A stretch of DNA of 64,000 nucleotides from Bradyrhizobium sp. LLZ17 (GTDB lineage Bacteria > Pseudomonadota > Alphaproteobacteria > Rhizobiales > Xanthobacteraceae). Both the position numbers and the translations under genes were made by a program. The DNA lies in contig NZ_CP165734.1 in the NCBI RefSeq assembly GCF_041200145.1, forward strand, positions 4,774,001 through 4,838,000. Reading direction: 5' to 3'. Numbering within the stretch: the first letter of the stretch is position 1; each line of letters begins with the position of its first letter. Positions 27,516 through 35,403 of the stretch are shown one piece after another. The notes beneath the pieces are model-generated. The model was not told the DNA's origin. It saw only the letters and a list, made by a program, of their open reading frames with translations, and made no database searches.

Positions 27516-28439
27516 GTGACGATCATCGACCAGGGTAACGGAGCGGCGGGCCCGACTGCTGCCGATCTGATCAAGGACACCACCACCCAGACCTTCGTGA
27601 AGGACGTCATCGAGGAATCGAAGCGCCAGCCGGTGCTGATCGACTTCTGGGCCGAGTGGTGCGGCCCCTGCAAGCAGCTCACCCCCGTGCTCGAAAAAGC
27701 GGTCAAGGCGGCCAAGGGCAAGGTCAAGCTGGTCAAGATGAACATCGACCAGCACCCGGCGATCCCGGGCCAGATGGGGATCCAGTCGATCCCGGCCGTG
27801 ATCGCCTTCGTCAACGGCCAGCCCGCCGACGGCTTCATGGGCGCGGTGCCGGAGAGCCAGGTCAACGCCTTCATCGAAAAGCTGACCAAGGGCATGACCG
27901 CGCCGGGTGAGCCGAATATCGCCGAAATCCTGCAAGAGGCCGAGGCCGTGCTCGCCGAAGGCGATGCCGCCGCCGCCGCGCAGATCTATGCCGAGGTGCT
28001 CCAGCACGAATCCACCAACATCGCGGCGCTGGCCGGGCTCGCAAAATGCTACGCCGTCTCCGGCGCGATGGAGCAGGCCAAGCAGACGCTGGCGATGGTG
28101 CCGGAATCCAAGCGCAACGACCCCGCGGTGAAGGCGGTGCAGACCGCGATCGATCTCGCCGAGCAGGCGCAATCGCTCGGCCCGGTGGCGGAGCTCGAGC
28201 AGAAAGTCGCCGCGGACCCGCTCGATCACCAGGCCCGGTTCGACCTTGCGATCGCACTCAACGCGCAAGGTGACCGAGCGGCGGCGACCGAGCATCTGCT
28301 CGCGATCGTCAAGCGCGACCGCAAATGGAACGACGACGGCGCCCGCAAGCAGCTGGTGCAGTTCTTCGAAGCCTGGGGCGGAACCGATGAGGCGACCGTC
28401 GAAGGCCGCAAGCGCTTATCGATCATCCTGTTTTCGTAA
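27516..28439 (+). CDS. cnoX: Thioredoxin-fold TPR protein CnoX/YbbN (co-chaperone)
   Basis: A 307-residue protein. Residues 20-130 form a thioredoxin domain with an intact WCGPC (48-52). The remainder has tetratricopeptide-like helical repeats typical of YbbN/CnoX, such as IAEILQEAEAVLAEGDAAAAAQIYAEVL and the C-terminal FEAWGGTDEATVEGRKRLS. CnoX guards GroEL substrates from oxidative aggregation. Retention of both cysteines suggests redox activity, unlike E. coli CnoX. The start is GTG 27516 behind GAGGGGA. A family G repeat separates it from the next gene, with which it is usually clustered. Confidence 0.9.
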   Translation: MTIIDQGNGAAGPTAADLIKDTTTQTFVKDVIEESKRQPVLIDFWAEWCGPCKQLTPVLEKAVKAAKGKVKLVKMNIDQHPAIPGQMGIQSIPAVIAFVNGQPADGFMGAVPESQVNAFIEKLTKGMTAPGEPNIAEILQEAEAVLAEGDAAAAAQIYAEVLQHESTNIAALAGLAKCYAVSGAMEQAKQTLAMVPESKRNDPAVKAVQTAIDLAEQAQSLGPVAELEQKVAADPLDHQARFDLAIALNAQGDRAAATEHLLAIVKRDRKWNDDGARKQLVQFFEAWGGTDEATVEGRKRLSIILFS

Positions 28440-28454
28440 GGCGCAGTTGTTGTT

Positions 28455-28527
28455 TGAGCATGATGTTGTCGGAAATCCGCTGCACACTTTGCGCTAACGC
28501 GGCCCTTCGGGTCCGGATCATGCTCTA
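28455..28527. repeat. Dispersed palindromic repeat, family G
   Basis: Palindrome whose outer arms are TGAGCATGAT and ATCATGCTCT with GC-rich inner arms. The unit is a common intergenic repeat type in Bradyrhizobium. It lies between cnoX and the Lon-N-domain gene, close to the latter's ribosome site. Confidence 0.75.
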
Positions 28528-28553
28528 GCAAAAGCCAGCGGGGGACCGGGCAG

Positions 28554-29231
28554 ATGCCGATCAACATCGAATATCGCGGCCCCGCCGACCTTCCGGAAAT
28601 CATCCCGGTGTTTCCGCTGCCGGGCGCGTTGCTGTTGCCGCGCGGCCAGATGCCGCTCAACATCTTCGAGCCGCGCTACCTGGCGATGGTCGACGATTCC
28701 TTGCGCGACGGCCATCGCCTGATCGGCATGATCCAGCCCGACATCGCGCATTCGCCGAAGAATTCCGACAAGCCGTCGCTGTTCCGGGTCGGCTGCGTCG
28801 GCCGCATCACCCAGCTCGCCGAATCCGGCGACGGCCGCTACATCCTCGAGCTCACCGGGATCGCACGGTTCAAGGTGGTGCAGGAGCTCGAGGTGCTGAC
28901 CGCCTACCGGCAATGCAAGGTGGATTTCTTTGCCTTCATGGACGATTTCACCGCGCGCAGGGGCGAGGACGAGGTCAACCGCGAGGCGTTGCTGGTGGCG
29001 CTGGCGGATTTCCTGAAGGCCAACAACCTCAAGGTCGACTGGGAGGGCGTCGAGAGCGCGCCCAACGAAGCGCTCGTCAATGCGCTGGCGATGATGTCGC
29101 CCTACGGCCCGGCGGAAAAGCAGGCCATGCTGGAGGCGCCGGACCTGAAGACCCGCGCCGAGATCCTGATCGCGGTGACCGAGATGGATCTCGCCAAGAA
29201 GCGCACCTCGGGCGATCCGCCGCTGCAGTGA
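28554..29231 (+). CDS. LON N-terminal (substrate-binding) domain protein
   Basis: A 225-residue stand-alone version of the Lon protease N-terminal domain: IPVFPLPGALLLPRGQMPLNIFEPRYLAMVDDSL at residues 16-49 is the family signature, with the ATPase and protease parts absent. Such proteins occur throughout alphaproteobacteria next to cnoX and a Trm112-like gene; their function is unknown (perhaps protein recruitment). In this window the usual Trm112 and UbiH neighbours are displaced by about 3.4 kb by the iron-uptake-like operon and a TetR pair. Confidence 0.88.
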   Translation: MPINIEYRGPADLPEIIPVFPLPGALLLPRGQMPLNIFEPRYLAMVDDSLRDGHRLIGMIQPDIAHSPKNSDKPSLFRVGCVGRITQLAESGDGRYILELTGIARFKVVQELEVLTAYRQCKVDFFAFMDDFTARRGEDEVNREALLVALADFLKANNLKVDWEGVESAPNEALVNALAMMSPYGPAEKQAMLEAPDLKTRAEILIAVTEMDLAKKRTSGDPPLQ

Positions 29232-29270
29232 ACGGCCGCCATTCGTCGCGCGGCAACCTCGTATCGTCGA

Positions 29271-30101
29271 TCAACTGGCCGCAACCGCCTGCCGCGGCCG
29301 CTCCGCTGCAATCACGCGCATCAGGACGATGGTGACGACAATAACGAGCAAGTACACCGCAAGCTGCATCTGCGTCGGCTGATCGGTGTATCCGATCAGC
29401 GTGTGCAGCGTGCGGCCCAAAATGCTGTTCTCCGGCAGCAGCCACCCGGTATCCCACACCTCGGCGTCGAGGGCGGTGAGCCAATTGGCCCGCTCGAGGA
29501 AGGCGACCGCTTGCGCGGCCATGCCTGCGGCGAGCAAGGTGATCAGCACCGTCGTGGTGGTGAAGAGGGACCGCGGCGGGATGCGCAACAGCCCGAGATA
29601 AGTGAGCAGGCAAACGGCACCGCCCAGCACGAGGCCGAGTAGGCCGCCCAGGAACAGGCTCATCGCCGAGCCGCCGTCGGACGCCGCGATGCCATAGAGA
29701 AACAGGGCGACTTCGCTGCCCTCGCGCAACGCCGCTACGCCGACCACGACGGCGAGTGCCAGCAGCGATTTGGATCCTTCCGCCACGGCCTGTCCGACCG
29801 CCCGCAACTCGCCGGCCATTGCCTTGCCGTGCTTGGCCATCCAGACATTGTGCGAGGTCAGCATCACCACGGCGACGCCGAGAATGGCGGCGTTGAACAG
29901 CTCCTGTCCCATGCCTTCGAAGAGCTGCGACAGCGCGCCCGCGAACGCCGCGACAAGACACGCCCCCGTGACGCCTGCGAGCACGCCGCCCACGATCCAG
30001 CGGTTGCGGTGCTGAACCGAGCGCGTAACCGCAAGCACGATGCCGATGATCAGCCCGGCCTCGAAAACCTCGCGGAAGACGATAATGAGCGCGGCGAGCA
30101 C
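29271..30101 (-). CDS. FTR1-family iron permease
   Basis: A 276-residue protein with seven predicted transmembrane helices. Both REXXE iron motifs are intact: REVFE at 10-14 in helix 1 and REGSE at 126-130 in helix 4. It should carry iron across the inner membrane as in EfeU/FtrC systems. The ATG is 12 bases downstream of the cupredoxin gene's stop, so the two are cotranscribed. Neither an EfeB-type peroxidase nor a P19 protein is encoded nearby, so the oxidising partner is presumably the cupredoxin-like protein or something elsewhere. Confidence 0.9.
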   Translation of the reverse strand: MLAALIIVFREVFEAGLIIGIVLAVTRSVQHRNRWIVGGVLAGVTGACLVAAFAGALSQLFEGMGQELFNAAILGVAVVMLTSHNVWMAKHGKAMAGELRAVGQAVAEGSKSLLALAVVVGVAALREGSEVALFLYGIAASDGGSAMSLFLGGLLGLVLGGAVCLLTYLGLLRIPPRSLFTTTTVLITLLAAGMAAQAVAFLERANWLTALDAEVWDTGWLLPENSILGRTLHTLIGYTDQPTQMQLAVYLLVIVVTIVLMRVIAAERPRQAVAAS

Positions 30102-30113
30102 GGCGGGACCACC

Positions 30114-30461
30114 TTATTCGACGATCAGCACACCACGCGCCTTGTCGTTGAAGTCATCGTAGAATTCGTACCGGCCGGGCTTCAGCGCGCGGACATTCAC
30201 CACGCCTTGGCTCTTGGCCGCAACGACCTTTTCGACCCGCAGCGAGGTGCTTTCGAACTCCATGGCTTTGGCATCGAGATTCTTGACGTGGAACACCACC
30301 GGCTTCTCCTTTGGCGCACGAACCTCGGCCGGCTGGAATTGGCCCCCGGAATAACTGATCTGAATCTCCATCGCCTGCTGAGCCAGAGCGGCCGACAATG
30401 GCAGCGTCACGCAGATTGCAGCGAGAGCGAGCTTCCGGGTCAGGGTCAGAGCGTGCATCAC
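30114..30461 (-). CDS. Periplasmic cupredoxin-domain protein (FtrB/EfeO-like)
   Basis: A 115-residue secreted protein: signal peptide 1-27 (ending ALA), then a single cupredoxin-like beta-barrel with FQPAEVRAPKEKPVVFHVKNLDAKAMEFES and the C-terminal LKPGRYEFYDDFND. The latter is the pattern seen in iron-uptake cupredoxins of FtrB and EfeO type; a classical His-Cys-His-Met copper set is not evident. It is flanked within 24 bases by an outer-membrane-like gene and within 12 by the FTR1 permease gene, forming a three-gene operon. A role in presenting or oxidising Fe(II) is inferred. Confidence 0.82.
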   Translation of the reverse strand: MMHALTLTRKLALAAICVTLPLSAALAQQAMEIQISYSGGQFQPAEVRAPKEKPVVFHVKNLDAKAMEFESTSLRVEKVVAAKSQGVVNVRALKPGRYEFYDDFNDKARGVLIVE

Positions 30462-30485
30462 AAATCCTTCGGAAGTTGAGGGAGA

Positions 30486-31382
30486 TCAGAATTCGACGGC
30501 GAATTTGAGTCTGGCGCGGTGGCGTTGAAACTCTGCCAGGTTGAGCGACAGGGGATTGCCGACCTCACGGCCCCAGACCTGTGCGTTCCAGGCCGCGGTC
30601 ATGAAGATCTTGGGGGTGAAACGGACAAAGAGATTCGGGCCGAGCATCACAGCATCGCCGCTGAAAGCCGACAGACCGAAATCGTCGTAGTGACGGAGAT
30701 ACCACACCTCGCCGCCGATGACGACGTTGGGCGCAACGCGCAACGAGAGCGCAGCGGAGGTCCCAAGCGTGGTCTCCCGGACCGTCTCGTTCATCAGCGT
30801 GTGGGTATATTCAGGCTCGTAAAGCAGATTGAACCCGGCATAGAGCCGGTTTCTCAGCAGCTCCACATCGGCATTCAGCGTGGTCTCGAATTCGTAATTG
30901 TGCACTCGTTCGCCGCTCGTCTCGTCCATCAGTCGCACGGTCGGCTCGACGGCGAGCGTCACGGACAGCGGGTTGTTCGAGGTGCGCTCGACCGCGAGGT
31001 AGCGGAATTCGCCGAAGCCGCCGGTAACCGCGACCTGCCGGCGATCGTCGAGATCGGTCACGTTGCGGATGTCGTGGGTCGAGCCGAGCGCGCCGAACTC
31101 GATCTGCACGAATTGAGAGGGGGTAAATTCGTACTCGTACTTGGTCTCGGTCGCGTTGTAGCGGCCATCGCGCTTGCCGAAGCGCCCGATCGTGTCGATG
31201 GTAAATTCCTTCTCGCCTTCGATGCCGATGCCCGAACCGGTGGTGAAGCCGAAGATGTACTTGGTCTCGAGCTCGCGCCAATTCTCTGGATCGTCAGCGC
31301 GGACGGGCGCACTGAAACAGAAGCTGGCCAGTACGCTTGCGGCAAAAACCCGCATGCCTCGCACAGGAAAGGGCACTCGCAT
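30486..31382 (-). CDS. Predicted outer-membrane beta-barrel protein in iron operon
   Basis: I do not recognise a named family. The product of about 298 residues has a signal peptide (VFAASVLASFCFSAPVRA), then alternating amphipathic strands rich in Tyr, Phe and Thr without long hydrophobic helices, and ends KFAVEF with a terminal Phe, the usual outer-membrane assembly signal. This suggests a beta-barrel. It is first in the operon with the cupredoxin and FTR1 genes, so it may admit iron or a carrier. The start could be ATG 31382 or 31355; the former gives a longer basic N-region. Confidence 0.7.
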   Translation of the reverse strand: MRVPFPVRGMRVFAASVLASFCFSAPVRADDPENWRELETKYIFGFTTGSGIGIEGEKEFTIDTIGRFGKRDGRYNATETKYEYEFTPSQFVQIEFGALGSTHDIRNVTDLDDRRQVAVTGGFGEFRYLAVERTSNNPLSVTLAVEPTVRLMDETSGERVHNYEFETTLNADVELLRNRLYAGFNLLYEPEYTHTLMNETVRETTLGTSAALSLRVAPNVVIGGEVWYLRHYDDFGLSAFSGDAVMLGPNLFVRFTPKIFMTAAWNAQVWGREVGNPLSLNLAEFQRHRARLKFAVEF

Positions 31383-31467
31383 CGGCTCTCGCGTCCGCCA
31401 ATCAATTGCAGTTATGGACTTCCTGCTAGCGGCTGCGCCGCGACACTGCAAAGAGAGTCGTTCTAAG

Positions 31468-31482
31468 CTAGAGCGATTCTAA
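31468..31482 (-). promoter_or_regulatory. Possible Irr (iron control element) box
   Basis: CTAGAGCGATTCTAA matches the TTAGAA-NNN-TTCTAA dyad of the rhizobial Irr box at 10 of 12 defined bases. A second half-site TTCTAA precedes it at 31461-31466, making a repeated array. It lies about 85 bases upstream of the operon's first start codon, a fitting distance for iron control. The match is imperfect and needs testing. Confidence 0.5.
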
Positions 31483-31557
31483 GTCGGCGGACGGACCTGG
31501 CGGCGGATGCGCGTGGCAGCGCGCCAGTGGCCTTGATGAGCGCGTCAATAGGGCAGA

Positions 31558-31908
31558 TCAATAGCCGGCGACTGCAAGCGCAACGACGGCGCTCAGGCAC
31601 AGCCAGCCAAAATGTCGTCCGCGTGTCGCCCATGCATTGGCGAAGCCTGCGAAGCCGAACACGATCGCGAGCGTCACGACGATCCAGTGCCGCGCCAGGT
31701 TCGACTCCATCCAGGGCGCGGCCAGCAGCAGCACGCCGCCGCCGATCCAGGCCACCGTGCCGGCCTGCCACACCAGGCGGATCAGGGTGCGCAGCCGCGG
31801 CGGCTCGATGCTGGCACGGGCAAACACCTTGGTCTCGCCGAGTGTGCCGTGAATCAGCGCGACCAGGATCGCGGCCACGCCGGAACATTGCAGGAGAAGG
31901 TCGCGCAT
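31558..31908 (-). CDS. Small integral membrane protein, function unknown
   Basis: A protein of 116 residues with four hydrophobic segments (CSGVAAILVALIHGTLG, LVWQAGTVAWIGGGVLLLAA, HWIVVTLAIVFGFAGFANA, FGWLCLSAVVALAVAGY) and little else. I do not recognise its family. ATG 31908 is preferred to 31926 because it is the first start after the operator region. It diverges from a TetR regulator gene, and one operator palindrome overlaps its promoter or leader, so it is the likely target of that regulator. Confidence 0.75.
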   Translation of the reverse strand: MRDLLLQCSGVAAILVALIHGTLGETKVFARASIEPPRLRTLIRLVWQAGTVAWIGGGVLLLAAPWMESNLARHWIVVTLAIVFGFAGFANAWATRGRHFGWLCLSAVVALAVAGY

Positions 31909-31922
31909 GGGATCAGCTCCGT

Positions 31923-31984
31923 CCATACAGTACTGTATGGGTATGGACCTGCTTGCAGCTGCCTGTCAATACAGTAGTGTATGG
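31923..31984. promoter_or_regulatory. Two TetR-type operators between divergent genes
   Basis: CCATACAGTACTGTATGG at 31923-31940 is a perfect 18-base palindrome. A second, ATACAGTAGTGTATGG at 31969-31984, differs by one base within the core. Both lie between the membrane protein gene and the TetR gene, one near each start, which is the standard layout for autoregulation plus control of the neighbour. Confidence 0.85.
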
Positions 31985-32003
31985 TCTCCTTCTGGAACCT
32001 GAT

Positions 32004-32534
32004 ATGACCGAGCAGTTCTCTGCCGACGACTGGATCAAACAGGGCCTCAAGGCGCTGGCCAGGAGCGGCTTCACCGCGCTCAAGGCTGATCCGCTGGCGA
32101 AGGCCATGGGGGTCTCCCGCGGCAGTTTCTACTGGCACTTTGCGGATCTCGGCGCGTTCCATGCCGCCGTGCTCAAGCGCTGGCGCGAGATCGCGGCCGA
32201 GCAGATCATCGCCGACGTCGAGGCCGGCAGCGACGAGCCGCTGAAAGCGCTGCTGCGCAGGACGTTTGGCGCGCGGCTCGATCTGGAGCGCGCGGTACGC
32301 AACTGGGCCGCGTTCGATCCCGCCGCGCAAGCGGCTGCCCGCGCCATTGACCGCCGCAGGCTCGATTACATCGAGACGCTGCTGGCGCGGCGCGAGCTTG
32401 CCGCGCCAATAGCCCAGGTCCGCGCGCAAATCCTGTACTGGACGTTCCTCGGCTTCGCCTTGTCAGGCCCGCCGGGACCGGCGGCGCGGCTTCAACCGCT
32501 GCTCGACGAGATCCTGCGCATGGTATCGGCCTGA
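32004..32534 (+). CDS. TetR/AcrR family transcriptional regulator
   Basis: A 176-residue protein. The N-terminal helix-turn-helix is near residues 25-55 (LKADPLAKAMGVSRGSFYWHFADLGAF), with the typical GxxYxHF-like recognition end. The ligand-binding helical domain is poorly conserved and gives no hint of the inducer. ATG 32004 is set by the operator layout and by the conserved start; the frame is open 159 codons upstream but that part is not conserved and runs through the operators. It should repress itself and the divergent membrane protein gene. Confidence 0.9.
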   Translation: MTEQFSADDWIKQGLKALARSGFTALKADPLAKAMGVSRGSFYWHFADLGAFHAAVLKRWREIAAEQIIADVEAGSDEPLKALLRRTFGARLDLERAVRNWAAFDPAAQAAARAIDRRRLDYIETLLARRELAAPIAQVRAQILYWTFLGFALSGPPGPAARLQPLLDEILRMVSA

Positions 32535-32562
32535 ACCGCGATGGGCCGGCGGGATTTTCTGT

Positions 32563-32662
32563 GCTAGAGCCCCATTCCGATGGAATCGGAACGGGACTCT
32601 AGATTCTTTTTGACGCGTTTTCTTTACGCGAACCGGTGTCCACTTCGCTCGAAAACGCTCTA
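32563..32662. repeat. Dispersed repeat, family F (CTAGAGC type)
   Basis: Begins GCTAGAGCCCCATTCCGATGG, continues through an inner palindrome ATTCCGATGGAATCGGAA and ends CACTTCGCTCGAAAACGCTCTAT. The TTGACGCGTTTTCTTTACGCGAACCGG part is a frequent intergenic unit in Bradyrhizobium and relatives. It ends about 20 bases before the Trm112-like start and may carry that gene's promoter. Confidence 0.75.
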
Positions 32663-32683
32663 TAGGCAACCGATCCGGAGACC

Positions 32684-32884
32684 ATGATGAACGCGCCCAC
32701 CGAACGCCCCGAAAACAGCGTCGATCCGAAACTGCTGGAGATCCTGGTCTGTCCGCTGACCAAGGGTCCGCTGGAATTCGATTCCGCCAGACAGGAGCTG
32801 ATCTCGCGCTCCGCCAAGCTCGCTTATCCCATTCGCGACGGCATCCCCATCATGCTGCCGGAAGAGGCAAGGAAGATCGATTGA
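32684..32884 (+). CDS. Trm112 family protein
   Basis: A 66-residue protein with [21 protein letters not shown] and [18 protein letters not shown], the Trm112/UPF0434 pattern. Eukaryotic Trm112 activates several methyltransferases; bacterial members are thought to have similar partners but are little studied. Only one of the zinc cysteines is visible (CPLT), so metal binding is doubtful. It normally clusters with cnoX and the Lon-N gene, which are found 3.4 kb away here. Confidence 0.88.
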   Translation: MMNAPTERPENSVDPKLLEILVCPLTKGPLEFDSARQELISRSAKLAYPIRDGIPIMLPEEARKID

Positions 32885-32922
32885 GCTGGAAGTTTCGTGC
32901 GATCGCCGCGCGATAAGCCTCA

Positions 32923-33069
32923 CTGTCGTCCTGGCGAAAGCGAGGACCCATTACCCCAGGGAGTAGTTGCGGCGAGAAGCTGGTAATTCCGGGTGTTCGC
33001 AAAACTATTGCTGCGGCGTATGGGTCCCGGATCTGCGCGCGCTTGAGGCGCGCTTGTCCGGGACGACAG
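32923..33069. repeat. Dispersed inverted repeat, family B, copy 2
   Basis: Left arm CTGTCGTCCTGGCGAAAGCG ... GACCCAT, right arm TATGGGTCCCGGATCTGCGC ... GTCCGGGACGACAG. The right arm is nearly identical to that at 22430-22477. It lies between the convergent Trm112-like and monooxygenase genes. Confidence 0.85.
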
Positions 33070-33076
33070 GAAAAAC

Positions 33077-34297
33077 CTACAGCGCCTCACCCTTCAACAA
33101 CCGCGGCACCTCGCCGGTGAGGCCTGCGGCCTGGCGGATGAACAGGTTCTTCAACGGCGGGGCGCGGTCGACGATGCCGAGGCCGATGTCGCGGACGGTG
33201 CGCAGCAGCGTCGATTTGTTCGAGAACAGGAAGTTCAGCGAGTTGGTGGCAACGCCCATCGCCATGGTGTCGAAGCGGCGCCAGCGCTGGTAGCGCTCGA
33301 GCACGTCGGCGCCGCCGATATCCATACCGAGCCGTGCGGCGTCGACCACGACCTCGGCCAATGCGGCGACATCCTTCAAGCCCATGTTGAGGCCCTGGCC
33401 CGCGATGGGATGAATGACATGGGCGGCGTCGCCGACCAGCGCCAGCCGCTCGGCGATGAAGGAGCGCGCCACGAAATAGGACAGCGGGAACGCGCGCGGC
33501 TTGTCCAGCGCCTTGACCTCGCCGAGATGCAGGCCGAAGCGCTGCTCGAGCTCGCTGTGAAATTCGTCGTCGCTCAAGCCGACGATGCGCGCCGCTTCCG
33601 AGCGGCGCTCGGTCCACACCAGCGAGGAGCGCTTTCCGGTGAGCGGCAGGATCGCGAACGGACCCGCGGGCAGGAAGTGCTCCTCGGCGCGCCCGCCGTG
33701 ATCGCGCTCGTGGCCGACGGTGACGACGATGCCGGATTGATCGTATTCCCAGCCATGGGTAGCAATGCCGGCGCGCTCGCGCAGCTTTGATCTCGCACCA
33801 TCGGCGGCAATCAGCAGGCTTGCGGCAATCACCGTTCCGTCACCGAGCGTCACCTCGATGTCGTCTGCACGCGCATCGTAAGACGTGACCGCGGTGGCGC
33901 GGAGCTCGACGCCCGCCGCTTCGGCGCGGACAACCAGCGCATCGATCAGACGGCGGTTCTCGACCATATGCGCGAAGGATTCGCCGGGCGCGACATCGCC
34001 GGCGAAATTCAGGAACACCGGACGCGTCGCGTCTTCAACCTTGGAATCGGTGACCACCATGTCCAGGATCGGCTGCGCTTCGCCCTTGACGTCGTCCCAA
34101 GCGCCCAGCGCCTCGAACAGGCGGCGGCAGGCCGCGACGATCGCGGTCGCGCGGGGATCACGGCTCGGCCGGACGCTGAGCGCCGGATCGGCAACAATGA
34201 CGGGAATCTCGGGGCCGAGCCCCTGGCGCAGCGCCAGGGCCAGCGCGAGGCCCGCAAACGCGCCACCGCCAATGACTATGCTACCCTGTCCCGACAT
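33077..34297 (-). CDS. UbiH/UbiF/Coq6-type FAD-dependent monooxygenase
   Basis: A 406-residue flavoprotein hydroxylase. The N-terminal ADP-binding fold GGGAFAGLALALALR (about 8-22), the DG motif in IAADGARSKLRERAGI, and the GDAAHVIHPIAGQGLNMGLKDV segment (FAD ribityl binding) are all present. It should hydroxylate the ubiquinone ring; which position (C5, C6 or C1) cannot be told from sequence. ATG 34297 begins the conserved fold; the frame is open further upstream through a family C repeat. Confidence 0.9.
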   Translation of the reverse strand: MSGQGSIVIGGGAFAGLALALALRQGLGPEIPVIVADPALSVRPSRDPRATAIVAACRRLFEALGAWDDVKGEAQPILDMVVTDSKVEDATRPVFLNFAGDVAPGESFAHMVENRRLIDALVVRAEAAGVELRATAVTSYDARADDIEVTLGDGTVIAASLLIAADGARSKLRERAGIATHGWEYDQSGIVVTVGHERDHGGRAEEHFLPAGPFAILPLTGKRSSLVWTERRSEAARIVGLSDDEFHSELEQRFGLHLGEVKALDKPRAFPLSYFVARSFIAERLALVGDAAHVIHPIAGQGLNMGLKDVAALAEVVVDAARLGMDIGGADVLERYQRWRRFDTMAMGVATNSLNFLFSNKSTLLRTVRDIGLGIVDRAPPLKNLFIRQAAGLTGEVPRLLKGEAL

Positions 34298-34380
34298 ACT
34301 CAATTCCCGGCTAAATCCTGGTCTTGCTAGCAGACTTGAGGTGGGCGAAACAGTGCGGTGAAACAAGGGCGGCATCCTCC

Positions 34381-34471
34381 CGTCATTCCGGCGCGCGCGC
34401 GAGCGCGAACCCGGAATCCAGAGGTTTTGGCTCGAGATTCCGGGTTCGCACTCCGTGCGCCCCGGAATGAC
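34381..34471. repeat. Dispersed palindromic repeat, family C
   Basis: Arms CGTCATTCCGGCGCGC and GCGCCCCGGAATGACA with an inner palindrome. It lies between the divergent monooxygenase and thioesterase genes, close upstream of the latter, and so may contain or displace promoter elements. Confidence 0.75.
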
Positions 34472-34493
34472 AAGGCATTTTGAAAGCACCGGC

Positions 34494-35357
34494 ATGTCCA
34501 AAGGCCTGATCGACCTCATTTCCATTCTCGACCTCGAGCAGCTCGAGGTGAATCTGTTCCGCGGCAACAGCCCGAAGACGAGCTGGCAGCGGGTGTTCGG
34601 CGGCCAGGTGATCGGGCAGGCGATGGTTGCGGCCTGCCGCACCGTCGAGGGCCGGCTGCCGCATTCGTTGCACTGCTATTTCATCTTGCCGGGCGATCCG
34701 CAGATCCCGATCATCTACCAGGTCGAGCGGCTGCGCGACGGCAAGAGCTATTCGACCCGCCGCGTCACCGCGATCCAGCACGGCAACGCGATCTTCTCGA
34801 TCATGGTGTCGTTCCACGCCGAGGAGGCCAGCGCCTTCGATCATCAGGAGACGATGCCGGACGTGCCGCCGCCGGAAAAGCTGACGGCGGAGGAGGTGGC
34901 GAAGCAGCCGATGTTCAAGGAGATGCCGGAATTCATCCGCCGCTACTATGAATCCGATCGGCCGATCGAGCTGCGCCCGGTCGAGCTCGGCCGCTATTTC
35001 GGCCAAAAGATCGCGGACGGCCGCATCCATGTCTGGATCAAGACCGCGGCGACGCTGCCGGACGACCCGGCGCTGCACATGTGCGCGCTGGCCTATGCGT
35101 CGGACTTCTCGCTGCTCGACGCGATCATGGCGCGCTACGGCCGCACGCTGTTCGACAAGCGCATGATGCCGGCGAGCCTCGACCACGCGATGTGGTTTCA
35201 CCGGCCGTTCCGCGCCGACGAATGGCTGCTCTACGCGCAGGATTCGCCGAGCGCCCAAGGCGGCCGCGGCCTGACCCGCGGCTCGATCTTCAAGCCGGAC
35301 GGTACGCTGGTCGCCTCCGTCGCGCAGGAAGGCTCGGTGCGCGAACGGAGGAGCTGA
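34494..35357 (+). CDS. tesB: Acyl-CoA thioesterase II
   Basis: A 287-residue double hot-dog enzyme with RVFGGQVIGQAMVAACRTV near residues 29-47, LHCYFILPGDPQIPI, and the C-terminal LDHAMWFHRPFRADEWLLY and SPSAQGGRGLTRGSIF. The catalytic Asp, Thr/Ser and Gln positions are met by D in YASDFSLLDAIM, the SPS and the Q of AQGG. It hydrolyses medium- and long-chain acyl-CoA. ATG 34494 is chosen as the start of the conserved part. Confidence 0.92.
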   Translation: MSKGLIDLISILDLEQLEVNLFRGNSPKTSWQRVFGGQVIGQAMVAACRTVEGRLPHSLHCYFILPGDPQIPIIYQVERLRDGKSYSTRRVTAIQHGNAIFSIMVSFHAEEASAFDHQETMPDVPPPEKLTAEEVAKQPMFKEMPEFIRRYYESDRPIELRPVELGRYFGQKIADGRIHVWIKTAATLPDDPALHMCALAYASDFSLLDAIMARYGRTLFDKRMMPASLDHAMWFHRPFRADEWLLYAQDSPSAQGGRGLTRGSIFKPDGTLVASVAQEGSVRERRS

Positions 35358-35403
35358 TCGCCTCGAGCGCGAGTTCGTCGCGCTTGAGACATTTGGGTTA
35401 TAC

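Noticed and set aside
31527..32003. Long N-terminal extension of the TetR gene
   Set aside because: The extension runs over the divergent membrane gene and both operators; the helix-turn-helix protein is complete from ATG 32004.
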